Below, piece by piece: positions 1 to 6,006 of a stretch of 9,791 nt of DNA. Positions within the stretch are counted from its first letter, which is position 1, and each line of letters starts with the position of its first letter. The DNA comes from JBLNBU01 sp050260215. Lineage in GTDB: Bacteria > Pseudomonadota > Alphaproteobacteria > Rhodospirillales > Magnetospirillaceae. The notes under the pieces are model-generated. The model made no database searches, was not told where the DNA came from, and saw only the letters and a list, made by a program, of their open reading frames with translations. The position numbers and the translations under genes were made by a program. The DNA lies in contig JBLNBU010000250.1 of the NCBI GenBank assembly GCA_050260215.1, forward strand, positions 1 to 9,791. The letters run 5' to 3'.

Positions 1-855
1 GCCGCCTTCGGCTGGGGCGAGTACCTGTCCGAGGGCATGCTGCTGCGCCTGCTGCCGCCCATGCTGGCCCTGGGCGGGCTGGCGCTGGCGCTGTCGTGGC
101 GGGACTGGCGCAACGTCCTCAGGCTGGAACGCAAGGTGTCGGAGCGCACCGCCGAACTGGCGCGCATGGTCGAGGAGCTGGAAACCTTCGCCTGGGTCGC
201 CTCGCACGACCTGCGCGAGCCCATGCGTGCGGTCAGCACCTATGTCACCTTGCTCGAACGGCGCTACGGCGAGCTGTTCGACGAGGACGGCAAGACCTAC
301 ATCGCCTATGCCCGCACCGGCGCCCAGCGCCTCAACCGGCTGGTGCTCGACCTGCTGGACTATGCCCGCGCCGGCAAGGAGCCCGGCCAGGCCGCCCGCC
401 TGGACTCGGGCCGGGTGGCCGGCGACGCGGTGACCGCGCTCAGGCCCATGGTCGAAGAAAGCGCCGCCACCGTCACCATCGCGCCCGACATGCCCGAGCT
501 GATGATGATCGAGGCCGACCTGCGCCGGCTGTTCGTCCACCTGATCGACAACGCCATTCGCCACCGCAATCCCGACCGCGCGGTACGGGTGTCGGTGTCG
601 GCCAGGCGGGAAGACGGGGTGTGGGTGTTCCGCGTCGCCGACAACGGCCGCGGCATCGAGCCCCAGTACTTCGCCAAGGTGTTCGTCATCTTCCAGCGCC
701 TGGACCCGGCCGGCCAGGCCGATCGCACCGGCGTCGGCCTGGCCATCTGCCGCAAGATCGTCGAGGCCCATGGCGGCCGCATCTGGATCGAATCCGTGCC
801 CGGCCAGGGCAGCACCTTCCTGTTCACCCTGCCGACCGCCGAGGTGGCAGGGTAG
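1..855 (+). CDS. Sensor histidine kinase, 3' part (5' end outside window)
   Basis: The reading frame is open from base 1, so the true start lies upstream; 284 residues are visible. Numbering from the Met at position 37, residues 1-20 are a hydrophobic stretch likely to be the last membrane helix, and residues 26-50 form a charged linker helix. The H-box reads ASHDLREP with the phospho-accepting His at residue 57. The ATPase domain follows: N-box around N172 (HLIDNAIRH), G1 box DNGRGIEP at 202-209, and G2 box TGVGLAICRK at 231-240. All core catalytic motifs are present, so the kinase should autophosphorylate on His. The ASHDLREP/FQRL style resembles the phytochrome-like and related hybrid kinases. 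The sensor domain lies outside the window and no response regulator follows, so the signal is unknown. Whether it has any link to the nif genes is unknown; a regulatory gap separates it from nifE. Confidence 0.9.
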   Translation, partial: AAFGWGEYLSEGMLLRLLPPMLALGGLALALSWRDWRNVLRLERKVSERTAELARMVEELETFAWVASHDLREPMRAVSTYVTLLERRYGELFDEDGKTYIAYARTGAQRLNRLVLDLLDYARAGKEPGQAARLDSGRVAGDAVTALRPMVEESAATVTIAPDMPELMMIEADLRRLFVHLIDNAIRHRNPDRAVRVSVSARREDGVWVFRVADNGRGIEPQYFAKVFVIFQRLDPAGQADRTGVGLAICRKIVEAHGGRIWIESVPGQGSTFLFTLPTAEVAG

Positions 856-878
856 GGGGCGTGGGCTGCCTCCCCCTT
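854..878 (+). terminator. Weak candidate terminator after the histidine kinase gene
   Basis: A 6-bp inverted repeat (AGGGGG at 854-859, CCCCCT at 872-877) with a 12-base loop overlaps the kinase stop codon. It is followed by a short run with some T (TTGGTTTGG). The loop is large and there is no true T-tract, so this is only a possible end point for the kinase transcript. Confidence 0.3.
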
Positions 879-899
879 GGTTTGGCCGCCATCCGACAT

Positions 900-915
900 T
901 GTCGCGTTCGCGACA
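900..915. promoter_or_regulatory. NifA upstream activator site for nifE
   Basis: TGTCGCGTTCGCGACA fits the NifA enhancer consensus TGT-N10-ACA exactly. It is a perfect 7-2-7 palindrome, with arms at 900-906 and 909-915. Its centre is about 70 bases upstream of the start predicted from the sigma-54 promoter at 951-966, somewhat closer than the 80-150 bases usual for such sites. NifA binding here should activate the nifE operon. Confidence 0.88.
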
Positions 916-950
916 CAAGCCCAAGTCCAGCCTTTCCGCCGTTTTCCGCC

Positions 951-966
951 TGGCACGGCCCTTGCT
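951..966 (+). promoter_or_regulatory. Sigma-54 (-24/-12) promoter of the nifENX-fdxB-nifQ operon
   Basis: TGGCACGGCCCTTGCT fits the sigma-54 consensus TGGCAC-N5-TTGCW at every defined base. The GG is at 952-953 and the GC at 964-965, with the required 10-base spacing. The predicted transcription start is near 977, about 22 bases before the nifE ATG. An AGGAGG ribosome site (984-989) lies in the leader. Together with the NifA site at 900-915 it makes a complete nif promoter. Confidence 0.93.
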
Positions 967-998
967 GATCTCCTGTCGGGATCAGGAGGAGGCCAGCC

Positions 999-2381
999 AT
1001 GCTCAAGGCCAAGGTCCAGGAGTTGATGAACGAGCCGGGCTGCGCCGCCAACCGGGCGAAGTCCGGCGCCGAGCGCAAGAAGGGCTGCGGCAAGGCCTTG
1101 GTGCCGGGTGCCGCCGCCGGCGGGTGCTGCTTCGACGGCGCCAAGATCGCGCTGCAGCCGATCACCGATGCGGTCCACCTGGTCCACGGCCCCATCGCCT
1201 GCGAGGGCAATTCGTGGGACGGGCGCAATTCTTTCAGCAGCGGCTCGGACCTCTATCGCCGCGGCTTCACCACCGACCTGGCCAATCTCGACATCGTCCA
1301 CGGCGGCGAGAAGAAACTCTACAAGGCGATCCGCCGCGCCATCGAGCGCTTCGCCCCGCCGGCGGTGTTCGTCTACCAGACCTGCGTCGGCTCGCTGATC
1401 GGCGACGACGTGGTCCAGGTGTGCAAGGCCGCCACCGAGCGGTTGGGCACGCCGGTGATCCCGGTCGACGCGCCGGGCTTCGTCGGGTCGAAGAACCTGG
1501 GCAACCGCCTGGCCGGCGAGGCCCTGCTGGACTACGTCATCGGCACGGTCGAGCCCGACGACCGCGGCGAGGCCGACGTCAACATCCTGGGCGAGTACAA
1601 CGTTGCCGGCGAGTTGGATCAGGTCCGCCCGCTGCTGGCCCGCGCCGGCATACGGCTGCGCGCCTGCATCACCGGCGACGCCCGCTTCGCCGACGTGGCC
1701 AGCGCCCATGCCGCCCGGGCCAACATGGTGGTGTGCAGCCAGGCCCTGGTCACCCTGGCCCGCAAGATGAAGGAGCGCTGGGGCATCCCCTATTACGAGG
1801 GGTCGTTCTACGGTATCTCCGACACCTCGGCGGCGCTGCGCGCGCTAGGCGCCATGCTGGTCGGCCAGGGCGCCGCGCCCTCCCTGGCCGAGCGCATCGA
1901 GTCCGTTGTCGCCTGCGAAGAGGCCCGCGCCTGGGCCCGGCTGGAGCCCTACAAGGCCCGGCTGGCCGGCAAGCGGGTGCTGCTCTACACCGGCGGCGTC
2001 AAAAGCTGGTCGGTGATCTCGGCGCTGCAGGAGGTGGGGATGACCGTGGTCGGCACCTCGGTGCGCAAGTCCACCGAGGGCGACAAGGACCGCATTCGCG
2101 ACCTGATGGGCGACGACGCCCCCATGATCGACCAGCTGCCGCCTCGCGACATGTACCGCATGCTGAAGGCGGGCGAGGCCGACATCCTGCTGTCGGGCGG
2201 GCGCACCCAGTTCGTGGCGCTGAAAAGCCGCACGCCCTGGCTCGACATCAACCAGGAACGCCACCACGGCTATGCCGGCTACGACGGCATGGTCGAGCTG
2301 GTGCGCCAGATCGACCTGGAACTGGCCAACCCCATCTGGCCGCTGGTGCGCCGGCCGGCGCCGTGGGAGGCGACGCCATGA
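999..2381 (+). CDS. nifE: NifE, FeMo-cofactor scaffold subunit alpha
   Basis: NifE (460 aa) pairs with NifN in a cytoplasmic alpha2-beta2 scaffold. The iron-sulfur precursor made by NifB matures there with Mo and homocitrate before insertion into the MoFe protein. The sequence is NifD-like and shows the family landmarks: GGCCFDG with C43, VHGPIACEGNSWD with C68, and VYQTCVGSLIGDD with C129, the expected cluster-ligand cysteines. Further conserved blocks are GGEKKLYKAI near residue 102 and YEGSFYGISDTS near 265. The short Cys-containing N-terminus (C15, C30) is usual for NifE. The ATG at 999 is fixed by AGGAGG at 984-989 and a sigma-54 promoter just upstream. It is first in its operon. Its stop overlaps the nifN start (ATGA, 2378-2381), which suggests translational coupling of the two subunits. 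NifD is ruled out by the N-terminus and by the partner gene. Confidence 0.97.
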   Translation: MLKAKVQELMNEPGCAANRAKSGAERKKGCGKALVPGAAAGGCCFDGAKIALQPITDAVHLVHGPIACEGNSWDGRNSFSSGSDLYRRGFTTDLANLDIVHGGEKKLYKAIRRAIERFAPPAVFVYQTCVGSLIGDDVVQVCKAATERLGTPVIPVDAPGFVGSKNLGNRLAGEALLDYVIGTVEPDDRGEADVNILGEYNVAGELDQVRPLLARAGIRLRACITGDARFADVASAHAARANMVVCSQALVTLARKMKERWGIPYYEGSFYGISDTSAALRALGAMLVGQGAAPSLAERIESVVACEEARAWARLEPYKARLAGKRVLLYTGGVKSWSVISALQEVGMTVVGTSVRKSTEGDKDRIRDLMGDDAPMIDQLPPRDMYRMLKAGEADILLSGGRTQFVALKSRTPWLDINQERHHGYAGYDGMVELVRQIDLELANPIWPLVRRPAPWEATP

Positions 2382-3715
2382 CTGCCGTGCTCCATTCCGC
2401 CAAGCCGCTGTCGGTCAGCCCGTTGAAGATCAGTGCGCCTTTGGGCGCGGCGCTGGCCTTCATGGGTCTCGACGGCAGCCTGCCGCTGTTCCACGGCAGC
2501 CAGGGCTGCACCGCCTTTGCCCTGGTGATGATGGTCCGTCACTTCCGCGAGGCCATCCCGCTGCAGACCACCGCCATGAACGAATTGTCGACCATCCTGG
2601 GTGGGGCAGAGCATGTCGAGCAGGCCCTGCTCAACATCGTCAAGCGCGCCCAGCCCAAGGTCATCGGCCTGGTGTCCACCGCGCTGACCGAGACCCGCGG
2701 CGAGGATCTGGCCGGCGACCTCAAGGCCATCGTCGCCCGCAACCCCCAACTGGCCGAAACCGCCATCGTTCACGCCTCGGCCCCCGACTTCGAGGGATCG
2801 CTCGAGACCGGCTGGGCGTCGGCCGTCACCGCCCTGATCGATGCCCTGGTCGAACCGCAGCCCTCCCGGCCGGCGGCGTCGCGCAAGGTGGCGGTGCTGG
2901 CCGGCGCCCAGCTGACCCCCGGCGACCTCGACGAGATCAAGGAGATGGTCGAGGCCTTCGGGCTGGAGCCGGTGATGGTGCCCGACCTGGCCGGCTCGCT
3001 GGACGGCCACGTCCCCGACGCCTACGTCCCCACCACCCTTGGGGGCGCGACCCTGGAGCAGATCCGCCAGCTGGGCCGGGCGGCGGTGACCATCGCGGTG
3101 GGCGAGCACATGCGCGCCCCGGCCGAGCACCTGGCCATCAAGGCGGGTGTGCCGGCGGTGGTGTTCGACCGCCTGACCGGCCTGGATGCCGTCGACCGGC
3201 TGGTGGTGCTTCTGTCCGAGGTTTCGGGCCGGCCGGTGCCGCGCAAGCTGCGCCGCCAGCGCAGCCAGCTGGTCGACGCCATGCTGGACGGGCATTTCTT
3301 CTTCGGCGGCAGGCGGGTGGCGGTGGCGGGCGAACCCGCCCTGGTCACCGCCATGGTCGGCCTGGCGGCCGAGCTGGGCGCCGAGGTCGCCGCCGCGGTG
3401 ACCACCCGCGACTGCCCGGGCCTCGAACTGGTGCCGGCGGAAAGGGTGGTGATCGGCGACTTCGAGGACCTGGAGGATGCCATGCTGGAAGCCGGCGGCG
3501 TCGACCTGGTGATCGCCAACGCCAATGCCCGCCAGCTGTGCGCCCGCCACGGGGTCCCGCTGTTCCGCGCCGGCTTCCCCGTCTTCGACCGCCTGGGCGC
3601 GGCGCATCTGGTGACCGTCGGCTACCGCGGCAGCCGCGACCTGGTGTTCAGCCTCGGCAACATCCTGATGGAGTCGCCCGGCCATGGCCACGACGCGCCG
3701 CTTGCGCCTGGTTGA
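2378..3715 (+). CDS. nifN: NifN, FeMo-cofactor scaffold subunit beta
   Basis: NifN (445 aa) is the NifK-like partner of NifE in the cofactor scaffold. It starts at the ATG that overlaps the nifE stop by four bases, with GGGAGG a few bases upstream; the same frame stays open far upstream, but that part is out-of-frame nifE. Residues 20-60 hold the family signature PLGAALAFMGLDGSLPLFHGSQGC. C44 is the single cluster-ligand cysteine expected in this subunit. The block TTAMNELSTILGG follows, near residues 63-75. No second or third P-cluster-type cysteine is visible where NifK would have them, which fits NifN. The C-terminal half contains ADxxI-type nucleotide-like folds (VDLVIANANARQLC) typical of the nitrogenase component 1 superfamily. 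It is followed by nifX after 31 bases. Confidence 0.96.
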   Translation: MTAVLHSAKPLSVSPLKISAPLGAALAFMGLDGSLPLFHGSQGCTAFALVMMVRHFREAIPLQTTAMNELSTILGGAEHVEQALLNIVKRAQPKVIGLVSTALTETRGEDLAGDLKAIVARNPQLAETAIVHASAPDFEGSLETGWASAVTALIDALVEPQPSRPAASRKVAVLAGAQLTPGDLDEIKEMVEAFGLEPVMVPDLAGSLDGHVPDAYVPTTLGGATLEQIRQLGRAAVTIAVGEHMRAPAEHLAIKAGVPAVVFDRLTGLDAVDRLVVLLSEVSGRPVPRKLRRQRSQLVDAMLDGHFFFGGRRVAVAGEPALVTAMVGLAAELGAEVAAAVTTRDCPGLELVPAERVVIGDFEDLEDAMLEAGGVDLVIANANARQLCARHGVPLFRAGFPVFDRLGAAHLVTVGYRGSRDLVFSLGNILMESPGHGHDAPLAPG

Positions 3716-3736
3716 CGGCCAGCCACCCGCATCGCC

Positions 3737-3742
3737 AGGAGG
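3737..3742 (+). promoter_or_regulatory. Ribosome-binding site that decides the nifX start
   Basis: A full AGGAGG lies four bases before the ATG at 3747. It supports that start over the in-frame ATG at 3684, which lies inside the nifN coding sequence and would add 21 low-complexity residues. Confidence 0.8.
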
Positions 3743-3746
3743 TACC

Positions 3747-4163
3747 ATGAAAGTCGCCTTCGCCACCCACGACCGCACCACTGTCGACGCCCATTTCGCC
3801 AGCGCGCGGACCTTCCTGCTCTACGACGTGGCCGCCGACGGCGCCAGCTTCCGCGAGGCGGTGCAGTTCGACCTGGTCTCGGACGAGGACGGCCGCCACG
3901 ACGACGGCGACGACCGTCTGGCCGCCAAGATCGAGGCGCTGGACGGCTGCTCGGTGCTGTTCGTGCGCGCCATCGGCGGGCCGGCGGCAGCCCGCGTGGT
4001 CCGCGCCCGCGTCCATCCGGTCAAGCTGCCCGAACCCGAGCCCATCGCCAGCGTGATCGAGCGGCTGCGCGTCATGCTGTCGACCAATCCGCCGCCCTGG
4101 CTGCGCAAGGCCGTCCGCGACGCCGGGTCCGGCCCCGAACGCTTCATCGACGACGAGGACTGA
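3747..4163 (+). CDS. nifX: NifX, FeMo-cofactor precursor carrier
   Basis: NifX (138 aa) belongs to the NifX/NifY/NafY/NifB-C-terminal domain family. It binds cofactor precursors such as NifB-co and passes them to or holds them for NifEN in the cytoplasm. The N-terminus MKVAFATHDRTTVDAHFASART is typical (beta strand, then VDAHF with the conserved His). Next come a DLVSDEDGRHDDGDDRLAAKIEALDGCSVLFVRAIGGPAAARVVRARVHPVK-type core, split here by an acidic stretch near residues 45-56, and a C-terminal helix. Length is normal for the family. It sits directly after nifN and five bases before the DUF269 gene, the order seen in Azospirillum-type clusters. Confidence 0.95.
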   Translation: MKVAFATHDRTTVDAHFASARTFLLYDVAADGASFREAVQFDLVSDEDGRHDDGDDRLAAKIEALDGCSVLFVRAIGGPAAARVVRARVHPVKLPEPEPIASVIERLRVMLSTNPPPWLRKAVRDAGSGPERFIDDED

Positions 4164-4168
4164 AGGCA

Positions 4169-4624
4169 ATGACCGACGCCGACACCGAAGCCCTGTCCCG
4201 GCCCTTCGTCCAGGGACTGCTGATGCTGATGCGCTCGCACGACCGCAGCGGGGTGTGGGACGCCATTTCCGACGCCGAGGTGGTCGAGCCGTTCATCGTC
4301 ACCAAGGCGCAAAAGCGCGAGATCCCGCTGATCGGCGAACCCGATCCCGACATCCTGTGGCGGGTCGAGCTCTATTACCAGGCGGTGGCCTGGCAGATCG
4401 AGAAGCGCACCGGCCACGCCACCCAGCCGGTGATGCGCATCCACCACGAAGGCTGGGGCCGGGTGGTGCTGATCGCCGGCAAGCTGGTGGCGCTGGACGC
4501 CCATGTGCGCGAACTGCACCGCTTCGGCTTCGACAGCATCGCCCAACTCGAGGAAAAGGGCCTGAAGCTGGTCGAGGCCGGCGTCGCCACCACCCAGAAA
4601 TTCCCCGACGTGGCTGCGGCCTGA
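4169..4624 (+). CDS. NifX-associated nitrogen fixation protein (DUF269 family)
   Basis: This 151-residue soluble protein matches the DUF269 / NifX-associated family. Its gene follows nifX in most nif clusters and is occasionally fused to it. Recognisable features are the N-terminal FVQGLLMLMRSHDRSGVWD (residues 13-31), a KREIPLIGEPDPDILWRVE block (49-67), and the C-terminal half MRIHHEGWGRVVLIAGKLVAL, followed by a helical region DVRELHRFGFDS-like (111-122). No membrane segment, signal peptide or cysteine motif is present. The biochemical role of the family is not settled; co-occurrence with NifX points to FeMo-cofactor assembly or storage. The start is five bases after nifX with a weak AAGG site, so translation is probably coupled. 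Confidence 0.92.
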   Translation: MTDADTEALSRPFVQGLLMLMRSHDRSGVWDAISDAEVVEPFIVTKAQKREIPLIGEPDPDILWRVELYYQAVAWQIEKRTGHATQPVMRIHHEGWGRVVLIAGKLVALDAHVRELHRFGFDSIAQLEEKGLKLVEAGVATTQKFPDVAAA

Positions 4625-4640
4625 ACCAGGAGGACCATTC

Positions 4641-4934
4641 ATGCGCACCTTCACCACCCGCGACGGCTCGCCGTGGACGCCAAAGTACCTGACCGCCATC
4701 GACGCCGAGCTGTGCATCGGCTGCGGCCGCTGCTTCAAGGTGTGCACCCAAGGGGTGCTCAAGCTGATGGGCATCAACGAGGACGGCGACTTCTGCGATC
4801 CCTTCGACGACGACGACGGCGAGGTCGAGCGCAAGGTGATGGTGCTCGACAAGGACGGTGCGTGCATCGGCTGCTCGTCCTGCGCCGCCGTGTGCGGCAC
4901 CAAGGCGCAAAGCCACGAGGCCCTGGCCGCCTGA
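4641..4934 (+). CDS. fdxB: nif-specific 2[4Fe-4S] ferredoxin (ferredoxin III type)
   Basis: This 97-residue ferredoxin has two complete CxxCxxCxxxC motifs, C25-C28-C31-C35 and C75-C78-C81-C85, each able to hold a [4Fe-4S] cluster. The motifs are separated by a long acidic insert (residues 47-65, including DPFDDDD) that characterises the nif-associated ferredoxin III family, and an extra cysteine lies at C52. The N-terminus WTPKYLTAID is also typical. Family members are thought to supply electrons to nitrogenase or to cofactor-assembly steps; which applies here cannot be seen. AGGAGG at 4628-4633 supports the ATG. It lies between the NifX-associated gene and nifQ, the usual position. Confidence 0.95.
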   Translation: MRTFTTRDGSPWTPKYLTAIDAELCIGCGRCFKVCTQGVLKLMGINEDGDFCDPFDDDDGEVERKVMVLDKDGACIGCSSCAAVCGTKAQSHEALAA

Positions 4935-4959
4935 CCGGGCCAGACAAGGGAGGTCGGCC

Positions 4960-5571
4960 ATGTCCATCGACGCCTATCGCTGGCTGTATCGCGGCTCGGA
5001 CTGCGGCGATCCCCTCGACCGCCACCTGCTGGCCTGCGCGCTGGCCATCGCGCTGGCCGACGGCGACAGGCCGCTGGCGGTGGCGCTGGGGCTGTCGGGC
5101 GAACAGCTGGCCGCCCTGGTCGGCCTCTATTTCCCCCATGCCCCCGGCCTGGTGTGGGGCATCGACCCGGCGGCCGACGGCGCCGCCCCCCTGGCGCCCG
5201 AGGAGCTGGACCTGCGCGCCCTGCTGGTCGACCACGGCAGCATGGGCCGCATCGAGGAGCACTGGCTGGCCCATATCGTCGCCAGGCGTTCGCTGGAACC
5301 CAACCACCTGTGGCAGGATCTAGGCCTGCCCGGCCGCGCCGACCTGGGTCAGCTGATGGGCCGCCACTTCGCGCCGCTGGCGGCAATGAACGCGGCCGAC
5401 ATGAAGTGGAAGAAGTTCTTCTATCGCCAGCTTTGCCAGCGCGAAGGCGTGGTCATCTGCAAGTCGCCGGTATGCGACGCCTGCGACGACTTCGCCCGCT
5501 GCTTCGGTCCCGAGGAAGGCTTCAGCCTGCTCGCCCATGCCGGCCGAAGCCCGACACCGGTCTTTGTCTGA
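4960..5571 (+). CDS. nifQ: NifQ, molybdenum donor for FeMo-cofactor synthesis
   Basis: NifQ (203 aa) is an Fe-S protein that delivers molybdenum to the NifEN/NifH cofactor machinery. The diagnostic C-terminal motif C-x4-C-x2-C-x5-C is intact (C167, C172, C175, C181), preceded by MKWKKFFYRQLC (148-159) as in other NifQ proteins. The N-terminal two thirds is helical and less conserved, with HFAPLAAMNAADMKWKKF just before the motif. The ATG at 4960 has AAGGGAGG at 4946-4953; the longer in-frame start at 4858 would overlap the ferredoxin gene and is rejected. It is the last gene of the first operon. Its stop codon (5569-5571) lies inside a NifA binding site that serves the next operon. Confidence 0.95.
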   Translation: MSIDAYRWLYRGSDCGDPLDRHLLACALAIALADGDRPLAVALGLSGEQLAALVGLYFPHAPGLVWGIDPAADGAAPLAPEELDLRALLVDHGSMGRIEEHWLAHIVARRSLEPNHLWQDLGLPGRADLGQLMGRHFAPLAAMNAADMKWKKFFYRQLCQREGVVICKSPVCDACDDFARCFGPEEGFSLLAHAGRSPTPVFV

Positions 5572-5580
5572 TTCGCGACA
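5565..5580. promoter_or_regulatory. NifA upstream activator site for the iscA-nifV-nifW operon
   Basis: TGTCTGATTCGCGACA fits TGT-N10-ACA exactly and shares the right half (TTCGCGACA) with the nifE site at 900-915. Its centre is about 97 bases upstream of the predicted transcription start near 5669, a normal enhancer distance. It overlaps the last two sense codons and the stop codon of nifQ. Confidence 0.85.
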
Positions 5581-5596
5581 CGACACCCGCACATTA

Positions 5597-5630
5597 CCCC
5601 CTCTCCCGGCGGGAGAGGGCCGGGGTGAGG
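5597..5630. repeat. Palindromic intergenic repeat; possible terminator for nifQ
   Basis: CCCTCTCCC (5599-5607) and GGGAGAGGG (5611-5619) form a perfect 9-bp stem with a 3-base loop, followed by CCGGGGTGAGG. The pattern matches a kind of intergenic palindrome that I recall as dispersed in many GC-rich proteobacterial genomes. It lies between a NifA site and the sigma-54 promoter. There is no T-tract after it, so intrinsic termination is possible but unproven. Confidence 0.7.
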
Positions 5631-5642
5631 CGCGGATGCGGC

Positions 5643-5658
5643 TGGCATCCCCCTTGCA
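5643..5658 (+). promoter_or_regulatory. Sigma-54 promoter of the iscA-nifV-nifW operon
   Basis: TGGCATCCCCCTTGCA matches the -24/-12 consensus with GG at 5644-5645 and GC at 5656-5657, ten bases apart. The one departure is T for C in the sixth position. The predicted start is near 5669, 29 bases before the iscA ATG, with AGGAGG at 5686-5691. It is paired with the NifA site at 5565-5580. Confidence 0.9.
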
Positions 5659-5697
5659 ACTGCCTCCATAGCGCTTCGCAGCACCAGGAGGTCCGCC

Positions 5698-6006
5698 ATG
5701 TTGACCGTCACGCCCAAGGCCGTCGCCGCCATCCGCTCGGTGCTGGACCAGGACGCCCGCGGGGTGCGGGTCACGGTGGGCAGCGGCTGTTCCGGCCTCA
5801 GCTACCAGATGGCGCTGGAGGACCGGGCCCTGGACGGCGACGAGGTGCTGGACGTGGACGGCGTCGCCGTGTTCGTCGACGCCGCCTCGGTGATGTGGCT
5901 GGCCGGGGCGACCATGGACTTCGTCGACGGACCGGAGGGCGCCGGCTTCGTCTTCCACAACCCCAACGCCGTGTCCAAGTGCGGCAGCTGCGGGAAGACC
6001 TGCTGA
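5698..6006 (+). CDS. iscA: IscA/HesB-type A-type iron-sulfur carrier, nif-associated
   Basis: This 102-residue protein is an A-type carrier (HesB/IscA/SufA family) that accepts iron or Fe-S clusters and passes them to target proteins in the cytoplasm. The fold signature is complete: N-terminal LTVTPKAVAAI, then GSGCSGLSYQMAL with conserved C31, and the C-terminal pair in KCGSCGKTC (C95, C98, plus C102). C95/C98 stand in for the usual CGCG-type motif, with Ser between the two cysteines as is common in nif copies. It is first in the second NifA/sigma-54 operon, so it should be made only under nitrogen-fixing conditions and serve nitrogenase maturation. Its stop overlaps the nifV start (TGATG). 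No nifU or nifS follows it here. Confidence 0.92.
   Translation: MLTVTPKAVAAIRSVLDQDARGVRVTVGSGCSGLSYQMALEDRALDGDEVLDVDGVAVFVDAASVMWLAGATMDFVDGPEGAGFVFHNPNAVSKCGSCGKTC

Noticed and set aside
360..1709. 449-codon minus-strand open frame opposite the kinase and nifE
   Set aside because: Crosses two unrelated genes and the promoter region, and its composition is typical of antisense shadows in GC-rich DNA.
770..2377. Upstream extension of the nifN frame, making a 981-codon open frame
   Set aside because: It lies out of frame over nifE and gives Arg/Gly-rich nonsense; nifN begins at the ATG at 2378 with homology from its first residues and a ribosome site.
3684..3746. Earlier nifX start that overlaps nifN
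   Set aside because: The added residues do not resemble NifX, and AGGAGG at 3737-3742 points to the ATG at 3747.
2279..3781. 500-codon minus-strand open frame opposite nifN
   Set aside because: His/Gln/Gly-rich shadow translation with no recognisable domain; nifN is well conserved on the plus strand.
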